From contig JASLDZ010000484.1 of NCBI GenBank assembly GCA_030151985.1, forward strand, positions 1 through 7,808: DNA of 7,808 nucleotides. Direction: 5' to 3'. This document shows, one piece after another, positions 1 to 5,923 of this stretch. The translations under genes were made by a program, and so were the position numbers. The DNA comes from Caulobacteraceae bacterium (GTDB lineage: Bacteria; Pseudomonadota; Alphaproteobacteria; Caulobacterales; Caulobacteraceae). Below the pieces are notes generated by a model. That model was not told where the DNA came from. It did not search any database and saw nothing but the letters and a program-made list of their open reading frames with translations. Within the stretch, counting starts at the first letter, position 1, and each line of letters begins with the position of its first letter.

Positions 1-333
1 CAGGGGCCGCCGATGCAGCTGGTCTACACCATGATCGCCGACGCCTTCGGCCTGCCGCACGAGCAGCTCCACACCATCGCCACCCTGACGCACGGGCGCG
101 ACGTCTTCCTGGAGATCGACCAGTACCCGCCCGGCGCGACGCCGCGCCCGCGCCATCCGGGCGAGCTGCCGCCCGGGATCGCCCTCTGCACGATGCTGCA
201 TCCCGACCTCGACGCGGTGTCCGCGGGCTGGCTGTCGCCTCCGGAGGCGCGCGAGGGGGCGCTCTACGGCGGCCGGCGCTCGGGCGTCGTGCGCGGCCCT
301 GACGGCGTGCTCGTGGAACTCGTCGAGGCCTGA
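1..333 (+). CDS. VOC (glyoxalase-fold) family protein, C-terminal part, cut by the left edge
   Basis: The frame is open from base 1 and ends at TGA 331-333, giving about 110 visible residues. A segment reading LEIDQYP, a G-ELPPGIA segment and the closing GPDGVLVELVE are typical of one beta-alpha-beta-beta-beta module of vicinal-oxygen-chelate proteins; the Glu in the last strand is the usual place for a metal ligand. VOC proteins are metal-dependent dioxygenases, isomerases, lyases or ligand-binding proteins, and the reaction here cannot be assigned. An ATG at 13 has an AGGGG six bases upstream, so a short 106-residue protein starting there is possible. The first strand and helix of a module would then be missing, so I favour a longer gene beginning outside the window. 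It converges with the minus-strand operon, and its last 70 bases overlap the end of the hydro-lyase small-subunit gene. Confidence 0.7.
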   Translation, partial: QGPPMQLVYTMIADAFGLPHEQLHTIATLTHGRDVFLEIDQYPPGATPRPRHPGELPPGIALCTMLHPDLDAVSAGWLSPPEAREGALYGGRRSGVVRGPDGVLVELVEA

Positions 334-845
334 GCGGAAGGGCTCGGGCGGCGGGACAGCAGCGGCAGCAGGCCCCCGGCCTCCACCAGCCGGCGCGCGT
401 GTTCGCCGAGGGGCGCGATCGGCAGGGCCCGGCCGGTCGTGACGTTGCGGACCCGGTCGTCGAGCCAATCGACCTCCAGCACGTCCCAGCGCGAGACCGC
501 CTCCAGGACTCCGGGGCAGGCCACCTGCGGGAAGCCGGCGGCCAGCTCGCCCATGAGGTAGAGCGGAGCGAAGGAGTGGGCGATCACGCCCGCGATCCCG
601 AGCGCCCGCATCGCGGCCATGGGCGGACCGTGGGGGTGGCCGTAGCCGAAGTTGCGGCCGCCGATCAGGAAGTCGCCCGGCTGCACCGCCGCCGCGAAGC
701 CCGGGTCGAAGTCGCGCATCAGCGCCTTGGCGACCGCCGCCGGGTCATGGCTGCGCAGCGCCTCGAAACCGACGATGCGGTCCACGTCGAAGTTCGGCTC
801 GGCGAAGATGAAGGCGGCGCGGCCCCGCAGCACCGGCGGCGTCAT
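264..845 (-). CDS. Aconitase/isopropylmalate dehydratase-like hydro-lyase, small (swivel) subunit, divergent active-site loop
   Basis: 193 residues, ATG at 845, TAG at 264-266. The fold is that of LeuD-type swivel subunits: NFDVDRI near residues 18-24 matches the family NVDTDQI strand, then come GDFLIGGRNFGYG (57-69), GIAGVIAHSFAPLY (83-96) and a C-terminal GGLLPLL. In the known family the loop after NFG is CGSSRE, whose Ser and Arg are active-site residues. Here residues 69-75 read GHPHGPP, so Ser, Ser, Arg and Glu are all lost. The usual NGLLP segment is also absent (AGFPQV). The enzyme should pair with the large subunit encoded one base upstream. There is no Shine-Dalgarno sequence before the ATG, which suggests translation by coupling. 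Residues from about 164 on form a Ser/Thr/Pro/Arg-rich tail, and the last 23 codons lie antisense to the VOC gene. Membership of the superfamily is secure; calling it leucine biosynthesis would not be. Confidence 0.82.
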   Translation of the reverse strand: MTPPVLRGRAAFIFAEPNFDVDRIVGFEALRSHDPAAVAKALMRDFDPGFAAAVQPGDFLIGGRNFGYGHPHGPPMAAMRALGIAGVIAHSFAPLYLMGELAAGFPQVACPGVLEAVSRWDVLEVDWLDDRVRNVTTGRALPIAPLGEHARRLVEAGGLLPLLSRRPSPSAQASTSSTSTPSGPRTTPERRPP

Positions 846-846
846 C

Positions 847-2106
847 TCAGAGGTACTCGCGCGGATCGACCAGCCGCCCCGCCACGGCGGCGGCGGCGGC
901 GACGGCGGCGTTGCCGAGGTAGATGCGCGCCTCCGAACTCCCCATCCGGCCCGGGATGTTGAGCGTGCCGGTGGAGATCGCCGTCTGCCCGGCGTGCAGC
1001 GCGCCCACCGCGCCGTAGCAGTAGCTGCAGGTGGGCGAGGAGACGAAGGCGCCCGCCTCCGCCAGCGTGGCGAGCAGCCCCTCGCGGGCGGCCTGCACTA
1101 TCACCTGGCGGCTGGACGGGACGACGTTCAGCACGAAGCCGGACTTCACCCGCCGGCCCGAGAGCACGGCGGCGGCGGCGCGCAGGTCCTCGATCCGGCC
1201 GGAGACGCAGGAGCCGATGTAGCCGACGTCCGCGGGCGTGCCGATCACCGCCTCCAGCGGCGTCACGGCGGCGGGGCTGGGCGGCGCGGCGAGCAGGAGC
1301 CCGACCTCGCCCAGATCGCACGCAAGGTCGGCGGCGAAGACCGCGTCGGGGTCGCTCTCGACGGGCTCGGGCGCGCGGCGAGCATGAGCGGAGGCGAAAG
1401 CCAGGGCGTCGGGGCGGGGCGCGACGAAGGCGGTGAGCGCGCCCGTGAACATGGCCAGGCCGCAGAGCGTCTGCAGGTCGTCGACCGAGAGCGCCTCCAG
1501 CCCCGGTCCCGCCAGCTCCAGCACCGCGCCGTTGGCGAAGTCGGCGCCGAAGCGGGCGATCAGGTGGTGCAGCACGTCCCGCGCCATCACGCCTGGCCGC
1601 CGCGTGCCGGCGAAGGTCACCCGCACCGTGGGCGGGACAACGAGGTGCACGCGTCCGCGGGCGAAGGCCTCGTAGAGGCCGGTGTGCACCCCGATCGCCA
1701 GGGCGCCGAACGCGCCGAGCTGGCTGACGTGGCCGTCGAAATGGACCGCGAAGGAGCCGGGCGAGGCGTAGCCCTGCTCGGAGGCGACGACGTGGCCGAT
1801 CCCCTCGCCGTCGTGCACCGCCACGCCCTGCGCCTGGCACCAGCGCCGGATCTCGCCGACCCGCGCCTCCAGCTTGATGTCGGTGACCGGGATGTTGTGG
1901 TCGAGGAAGAGGGCGAAGCGGGCGGGATCGTCCAGCCGCTCCAGCCCGAAGTCGTCGTGCACCATGCGGTGGAAGCGGGCGAACCCGCCGAACACGTAGG
2001 CGAGCACGAAGTCGGGCCGGGCGTCGACCTCCTCGCCGGCGCGCACGCCCGGACGCCCGCTGACGCGCGCCAGGATCTTCTCGGCGGCCGTGAAGCCCGC
2101 GCTCAC
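847..2106 (-). CDS. Aconitase/isopropylmalate dehydratase-like hydro-lyase, large (4Fe-4S) subunit
   Basis: 419 residues, GTG start at 2106, TGA at 847-849. LeuC-like from end to end: TAAEKILAR (6-14), LDHNIPVTD (68-76), GAFGALAIGV (131-140), YIGSCVSGRIEDLRAA (296-311) and SPTCSYCYG (357-365), closing with a GRMGSSEARIYL-type segment (386-397) and VAAAAAVAG. Cys300, Cys360 and Cys363 match the three cysteines that hold the 4Fe-4S cluster in this superfamily, so a working cluster is expected. Other key positions differ: DSHT of aconitase and LeuC is DGHV (124-127), the first Arg of the NRNF-x-GR substrate-binding motif is Leu382 (TLNIPGR, second Arg kept at 387), and the early HEVT/LAND segment is AYVFGG (36-41). 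Known relatives reversibly dehydrate and hydrate hydroxy-dicarboxylates or tricarboxylates; the substrate here is probably different. The start overlaps the amidohydrolase stop as GTGA (2103-2106). The length is typical for single-module bacterial or archaeal-type LeuC. Confidence 0.87.
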   Translation of the reverse strand: MSAGFTAAEKILARVSGRPGVRAGEEVDARPDFVLAYVFGGFARFHRMVHDDFGLERLDDPARFALFLDHNIPVTDIKLEARVGEIRRWCQAQGVAVHDGEGIGHVVASEQGYASPGSFAVHFDGHVSQLGAFGALAIGVHTGLYEAFARGRVHLVVPPTVRVTFAGTRRPGVMARDVLHHLIARFGADFANGAVLELAGPGLEALSVDDLQTLCGLAMFTGALTAFVAPRPDALAFASAHARRAPEPVESDPDAVFAADLACDLGEVGLLLAAPPSPAAVTPLEAVIGTPADVGYIGSCVSGRIEDLRAAAAVLSGRRVKSGFVLNVVPSSRQVIVQAAREGLLATLAEAGAFVSSPTCSYCYGAVGALHAGQTAISTGTLNIPGRMGSSEARIYLGNAAVAAAAAVAGRLVDPREYL

Positions 2107-3827
2107 GCCGCCCGGCCCTGTGGCCCCCGCACCAGCCGCCCGGGCAGCGCGCCGGTCGCCTCGCCATCGCGGTAGGTGACGACGCCCGAGACCACCGTGG
2201 CGTCGTAGCCGCGGGCGCGCTGCAGGAGGCGGCGGCCGCCGGCGGGGAGGTCGGCCACCACTTCGGGCGGCTCCAGCGCCAGCCGGTCGAGGTCGATGAC
2301 GTTCAGGTCGGCCTTTAGCCCCGTCGCGATCCGGCCGCGGTCGCGCAGGCCCACGGCGGCGGCGGTCTCGGCCGTCTGAATCCGCACCAGCCGCCCGATC
2401 GGAAAGCGGCCGCTCGCCCGGTCACGCCCCCAGAGCGACAGCAGGTAGGTGGGGAAGCTGCCGTCGGAGATCATGCCCACGTGCGCGCCCCCGTCGCTGA
2501 GGCCGATGACGGTGTGGGGGCTGTCCATCATCTCCCGGCACGGCTCCAGGTCGCCGTCGGCGTAGTTGGAGAAGGGGGCGAACAGGAAGGCGCGGCCCTC
2601 GTCCTCCAGCATCAGGTCGAGCGCGGCCTCCAGCGGCGCGATCCCTCGCGCGGCGGCGAGGGCGGCGACGGAGCGCTCGGGCGGCGGCTCGTAGTCCGGC
2701 GGGTCGCCCAGCGGGAACACGCGGTCGAAGCGGCTGAAGCGCGCGACGACCGCCGCCGCCGGGCCAGTGGGCGTCTCCGCCAGCAGGGCCGCCCGCACCT
2801 CGGAGTCGCGCAGGCGGGCGACCTTCTCCGCCAGCGGCAGGCGCGCCAGGGCGCGGTAGCCCGCGTGGGCCGAGAAGGGGTTCAGGCTGGTCTGCAGGCC
2901 GAGCAGGGTGCCGATCGGGCGGGGCGCCACCTGCCCCCGCAAGGGCAGCCCTTCCTCCGCGGCGCCCTCCACGAGCGACAGCAGGGTGCGCCAGGCGGTC
3001 GGGTCGTTGTGCACCTGGGCCAGGGAGAGCGAGGTGGGGAGCCCCGTCTCCGTCACCAGCCGCCGCACCATGGCGAACTCCTGCTCCGGCCCGGGCGAGT
3101 CGAAGTCGGAGATCAGCTGGAACACGCCCGAACCCGCGTCCACCAGCCCCAGCAGGATCTCCCGCAGCTCGGCCTCGGCGGCGCGGAGCGAGGGCGTGGG
3201 GTCGCCGCGCTTGGTGCGGTGGTTCAGCGTGCGCGACGTGGTGAAGCCGAGCGCACCGGCGCGCATCGCCTCGGCCGCGAGAGAGCGCATCCGCACCCGG
3301 TCGTCAGGCTCGGCGGGTTCCAGGTTCGCGCCGCGCTCGCCCATGACGAAGATGCGCAGCGCCGCGTGGGGCAGCTGGGCGGCGAAGTCGATGTCGTGCG
3401 CGCGCGTCTCCAGCGCGTCGAGGAACTGCGGGAAGCTCTCCCAGGTCCAGGGCAGGCCCTCGTGCAGGGCGGCGCCGGGGATGTCCTCGATGCCCTCCAT
3501 CACCTCGACCAGGCGGTCGCGGTCGGCGGGGCGGACGGGGGCGAAGCCGACGCCGCAGTTGCCCATCACCGCGGTGGTCACCCCGTGCCAGCTCGAGGGG
3601 GCGAGCTGGGCGTCCCACGTCGCCTGCCCGTCATAGTGGGTGTGGATGTCCACGAAGCCCGGCGTGACCAGCCGGCCCCGCGCGTCGATCTCCTCGGCGC
3701 CTCGACCGAGCGAGGGGCCGACCGCGGCGATGCGGCCGTCGCGCACGCCCACGTCGGCGGCGCGGGGCTCGGCGCCGGAGCCGTCGGCGACTTCGCCGCC
3801 GCGGATCACGAGGTCGAACTCAGCCAT
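2103..3827 (-). CDS. D-aminoacylase-like amidohydrolase (N-acyl-D-amino-acid deacylase family)
   Basis: 574 residues, TGA at 2103-2105. The ATG at 3827 is chosen because GGAGG lies six bases upstream (3834-3838) and the protein then opens with the family's beta-strand MAEFDLVIRGGEVADGSG. The frame stays open further upstream, but only as antisense-looking, Arg/Ser-rich sequence inside the SDR gene. GFVDIHTHYDG places metal-binding His62 and His64. GNCGVGFAPV places Cys91, the bridging cysteine of D-aminoacylases. LAQVHNDPTAW gives His273, and GLSDGGAH gives Asp445, the catalytic acid position. The C-terminal GRIATGLKADLNVIDLDRL is the closing beta-sandwich. The SHxR metal-ligand motif of true D-aminoacylases is not visible; FQLISDF (236-242) sits there. 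The subfamily also shows NHRTKRGDP (202-210), a pattern I associate with uncharacterised mycobacterial and proteobacterial members. It probably hydrolyses a C-N bond (amide, lactam or N-acyl group) in the cytoplasm. It overlaps the SDR gene by 8 bases and the hydro-lyase large-subunit gene by 4. Confidence 0.88.
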   Translation of the reverse strand: MAEFDLVIRGGEVADGSGAEPRAADVGVRDGRIAAVGPSLGRGAEEIDARGRLVTPGFVDIHTHYDGQATWDAQLAPSSWHGVTTAVMGNCGVGFAPVRPADRDRLVEVMEGIEDIPGAALHEGLPWTWESFPQFLDALETRAHDIDFAAQLPHAALRIFVMGERGANLEPAEPDDRVRMRSLAAEAMRAGALGFTTSRTLNHRTKRGDPTPSLRAAEAELREILLGLVDAGSGVFQLISDFDSPGPEQEFAMVRRLVTETGLPTSLSLAQVHNDPTAWRTLLSLVEGAAEEGLPLRGQVAPRPIGTLLGLQTSLNPFSAHAGYRALARLPLAEKVARLRDSEVRAALLAETPTGPAAAVVARFSRFDRVFPLGDPPDYEPPPERSVAALAAARGIAPLEAALDLMLEDEGRAFLFAPFSNYADGDLEPCREMMDSPHTVIGLSDGGAHVGMISDGSFPTYLLSLWGRDRASGRFPIGRLVRIQTAETAAAVGLRDRGRIATGLKADLNVIDLDRLALEPPEVVADLPAGGRRLLQRARGYDATVVSGVVTYRDGEATGALPGRLVRGPQGRAA

Positions 3828-4698
3828 GCGCCGCCTCCGTCTCCCGCGCCGCGGCCCAGGCGCGGGTCTTGTCGAGCGCGCGCTTGACCCAGCGCATCCG
3901 CCGCTCCGCCTCGTCGGCGAACTCGGTTTCGGTGAAGATGTAGAAGTCGCCCGTGAGGATCGCGTCACGCACGAGTTCACCCACCACGTCGGGGTCGAGG
4001 CCGGCGGCGATGCGCGTCTCCAGCATGCGGAAGAAGTCGGCGGCGGGGCCCTCGAAGCCGTCCCGCATCAGCCACGCCTGACGCTGCGGCAGGTCGCCGG
4101 GGGCGTTGCGGGCGCTGTCGGCGATGCGCGAGCGCACGAAGCCCGGGCACAGGACCGAGACGCCGATCCCCGCCGGCGCCAGCTCCTCGCGCAGGCTCTG
4201 CGAAAGGCCCACGACCGCGAACTTGGTGGCCACGTACTGGCCGTGGTTGGCCCCGCCGATCAGGCCGCCGATCGAGGCGGTGTTGACGATGTGCCCGCCG
4301 CCTGAGCGCTCAAGGATCGGCGCGAAGGCGCGCACGCCGCGCACCACGCCCATCAGGTTCACGTCGAGCACCCAGCGCCAGCCTGCGTCGGACCAGGACT
4401 CCACCGGCCCCTCCAGCCCGACGCCCGCGTTGTTGCAGAGCACGTGCGCCGCGCCGAAGCGCGCTACCGTCCGCTCCGCCAGCCGCTCGACCGAGGCGGT
4501 GTCGGCGACGTCTACCTCCACCGCCAGCACGTCGACGCCCTGGCCCCGCAGCTCGGCCTCCGCGGCGGCGAGCGCCGGCGCCTCAATGTCGGCGATCACC
4601 AGCCGGGCGCCCGCCGCGCCCAGCGCCCGCGCCATGCCCAGGCCGATGCCGCTCGCGCCGCCCGTGACGACCGCCACCCGATCCTTCAGCGTCTCCAC
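3820..4698 (-). CDS. Short-chain dehydrogenase/reductase (classical SDR)
   Basis: 292 residues, GTG start at 4698 with GAGG six bases upstream (4705-4708), TGA at 3820-3822. Rossmann fold with the TGGASGIG cofactor loop (12-19). Asp37 at the end of the second strand (LVIADIE) suggests NAD(H) preference. NNAG lies at 89-92, and the catalytic tetrad is Asn114, Ser142, Tyr155 and Lys159 (YVATK). PG at 185-186 follows the active site. It should oxidise a secondary alcohol or reduce a ketone; the substrate is unknown. About 40 residues at the C-terminus (from DFYIFTE, 251, to the end) are longer than the 250-residue minimal SDR and end in a charged helix, a common variant. It is the first gene of the coupled four-gene unit: its stop lies inside the ATGGCTGA overlap with the amidohydrolase start. 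It could supply the ketone or remove the alcohol for the next enzymes (inference). Confidence 0.92.
   Translation of the reverse strand: METLKDRVAVVTGGASGIGLGMARALGAAGARLVIADIEAPALAAAEAELRGQGVDVLAVEVDVADTASVERLAERTVARFGAAHVLCNNAGVGLEGPVESWSDAGWRWVLDVNLMGVVRGVRAFAPILERSGGGHIVNTASIGGLIGGANHGQYVATKFAVVGLSQSLREELAPAGIGVSVLCPGFVRSRIADSARNAPGDLPQRQAWLMRDGFEGPAADFFRMLETRIAAGLDPDVVGELVRDAILTGDFYIFTETEFADEAERRMRWVKRALDKTRAWAAARETEAAHG
3834..3838 (-). promoter_or_regulatory. Ribosome binding site of the amidohydrolase
   Basis: GGAGG read on the minus strand, six bases before the ATG at 3827 and inside the last codons of the SDR gene. It is the best Shine-Dalgarno sequence in the operon and fixes the amidohydrolase start. 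Confidence 0.75.
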
Positions 4699-4704
4699 CG
4701 TCCA

Positions 4705-4708
4705 CCTC
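4705..4708 (-). promoter_or_regulatory. Ribosome binding site of the SDR gene
   Basis: GAGG on the minus strand, six bases before the GTG at 4698, supports that start. It is set in GCGAGGTGGACG. Confidence 0.55.
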
Positions 4709-4730
4709 GCAAAGCCCCGCCGAGTGAAGG

Positions 4731-4761
4731 CTCCGCGTCTCCAGCCGGGAAGGACGCAGAG
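4731..4761 (-). other. Imperfect inverted repeat in the regulator-SDR gap (possible hairpin or operator)
   Basis: In the 97-base gap between the regulator stop and the SDR start, bases 4731-4739 (ctccgcgtc) and 4753-4761 (gacgcagag) can pair over 9 positions in the minus-strand RNA, one pair being G-U, with a 13-base loop. Three further pairs can form outside a C-C mismatch. There is no U-run after it, so it is not a standard terminator. It lies about 33 bases before the SDR GTG, which suits an mRNA stem or a binding site for the adjacent AraC regulator. This is a weak assignment. Confidence 0.35.
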
Positions 4762-4798
4762 GCTCGTTCGGCGGCGGACTCTTCCGCTCAGCCCGCCG

Positions 4799-5845
4799 TC
4801 AGTGCGCGCCCTGCATGCGGTCGCCGCGCAGCGAGCGGCGCACGTCCGAGGGCGGGCCGCCGAACCAGGCGCGGCAGGCGCGGCGGAAGCAGCGGGAGTC
4901 GGACATGCCGAGCTCGGCGGCGATGTCGTCCATCGGCTTGTCGCCCAGCAGCAGCACCTCGGCCGCGTCCCGCTTCAGGCCGACGACGATGTCGCGGAAG
5001 GAGGCGCCGCGTTCGGCAAGCCGGCGGCGCAGCGTCGGCGTGCTCGTCGCCAGGCGGCGGGCCACTTCGGGCTGGGTGCGGCAGCCCTCCAGCAGGCAGG
5101 CGCGCACCGCCCGCTCGATGTCCGTGGCGGCGGGATCGCGGGCGGCGCGCGACGCATCGAGCGCGTTCACCAGCTTGCCGTATTCGGCGAAGGCGGCGTC
5201 GTGCCAGCGGGCGAAGGCGTGGGTCTGGAAGGGCGCCTCGGCGTCGTGCCGCGCATAGACCACCGTGACCCCGTGGCCGCAGCGCTGCACGGGCAGGCCG
5301 ATCACGTCGAGCAGGGAGCCGCCCAGCTCGCCCGCCGCCGCCGCGCTGCGCAGCCGCCAGGGCGTCAGCGGCCGCTCCAGGCCCCAGCGCATGGCGCAGT
5401 GCAGCGCGACCACCAGCGCCTCGGCGTAGATCTCGCGCCCCACGTCGGGGTCGCCCGCCAGCCCGACCGAGAGGGTGAGCCGGCCGTTGTGGGAGCTGAC
5501 GGCCACCTCCAGGTCGGGGCGCAGGATGCGCGCGCCGGCCGCCATGCGCTGCAGCCCGTCGCCGAGCGAGGCGCCCTGCATCAGCGACGCGACCAGGAGC
5601 TCGAAGTTGCCGAGGGGCACGGGGGCGGGGGAGACGCCGTGCCCCTCGTCGCCGCTGAGCTCGACGTTGGCGTTCAGCACCTTCCAGGCGGTCAGGAAGC
5701 CCAGGCGCGTGTCCGGCCCCTTCGGTCCCGGCTCGCCCAGGGTGCGCAGGAGGCGGGCGGCGCGCCTCGCGCCGACCAGCGTTTCGACGTAGCGCAGGGA
5801 GACGCCAGACGGCGGGTCAGAGAAGGGCGGCGACGGGGCGGTCAT
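4799..5845 (-). CDS. AraC/XylS-family transcriptional regulator with long N-terminal ligand domain
   Basis: 348 residues, ATG at 5845, TGA at 4799-4801. The C-terminal 100 residues are the paired helix-turn-helix of AraC proteins: PEVARRLATSTPTLRRRLAERG (259-280) is the first, and MDDIAAELGMSDSRCFRRACRAW (305-327) the second, ending with a GGPPSDVRR segment. The N-terminal 230 residues resemble the arabinose-binding-like/OruR-type ligand domain (GNFELLVASLMQGASLGDGLQRM, 79-101; LHCAMRWGLERPLTPW, 148-163), so it probably senses a small molecule. No good Shine-Dalgarno is seen before the ATG, and the in-frame extension upstream is low-complexity and not family-like. It sits between the receptor/esterase pair and the four-gene enzyme unit, on the same strand, so it is the likely local activator of one or both (inference). 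Confidence 0.9.
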   Translation of the reverse strand: MTAPSPPFSDPPSGVSLRYVETLVGARRAARLLRTLGEPGPKGPDTRLGFLTAWKVLNANVELSGDEGHGVSPAPVPLGNFELLVASLMQGASLGDGLQRMAAGARILRPDLEVAVSSHNGRLTLSVGLAGDPDVGREIYAEALVVALHCAMRWGLERPLTPWRLRSAAAAGELGGSLLDVIGLPVQRCGHGVTVVYARHDAEAPFQTHAFARWHDAAFAEYGKLVNALDASRAARDPAATDIERAVRACLLEGCRTQPEVARRLATSTPTLRRRLAERGASFRDIVVGLKRDAAEVLLLGDKPMDDIAAELGMSDSRCFRRACRAWFGGPPSDVRRSLRGDRMQGAH

Positions 5846-5893
5846 GGCGAGCGCCTGGGCGGGCGCCGCGCGGCGGGTCGCCCTGGGAGCCGC

Positions 5894-5923
5894 ACTATCG
5901 CCCCGGTCCGCCGCGCCGTTCAA
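5894..5923 (-). promoter_or_regulatory. Candidate sigma-70-type promoter for the AraC regulator
   Basis: On the minus strand TTGAAC (5923-5918) and GATAGT (5899-5894) are separated by 18 bases, 4 of 6 matches to each consensus. They are among the few A/T-rich hexamers in the 74-base gap. The -35 hexamer includes the TGA of the esterase gene. It would start RNA roughly 40 bases before the regulator ATG at 5845. Alphaproteobacterial promoters are poorly conserved, so chance similarity is possible. Confidence 0.3.

Noticed and set aside
880..916. GCC/GGC triplet repeat as a possible microsatellite or functional repeat.
   Set aside because: It encodes the alanine-rich end of the large subunit (NAAVAAAAAVAG), a normal feature of this family in high-GC genomes.
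264..2106. Calling the pair leucine-biosynthesis LeuC and LeuD.
   Set aside because: Superfamily membership is clear, but the active-site motifs that define isopropylmalate specificity are altered and no leuA or leuB lies nearby, so gene symbols were withheld.
842..2167. A second minus-strand frame of 441 codons in the same place as the large subunit.
   Set aside because: Out of frame with the LeuC motifs and almost entirely Arg/Ala/Gly/Pro; the 847-2106 frame carries the Fe-S cysteines.
652..2175. A 507-codon open frame on the plus strand across the hydro-lyase genes.
   Set aside because: It is antisense to two genes with clear family motifs, its product is Arg/Gly/His/Glu-rich with no recognisable domain, and such frames are expected when third positions are nearly all G or C.
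2481..3887. A 468-codon plus-strand frame across the amidohydrolase.
   Set aside because: Antisense to the amidohydrolase, with no motif and biased composition.
3828..3980. A longer amidohydrolase starting at 3980.
   Set aside because: The extra 51 residues are Ser/Arg/Pro-rich, lie inside the SDR gene and match nothing in the family; the ATG at 3827 has a strong ribosome site.
5846..5919. A terminator between the esterase and the regulator (short GC stem at 5851-5866).
   Set aside because: The stem is only about 5 pairs, has no U-run, and is what random sequence of this composition gives.
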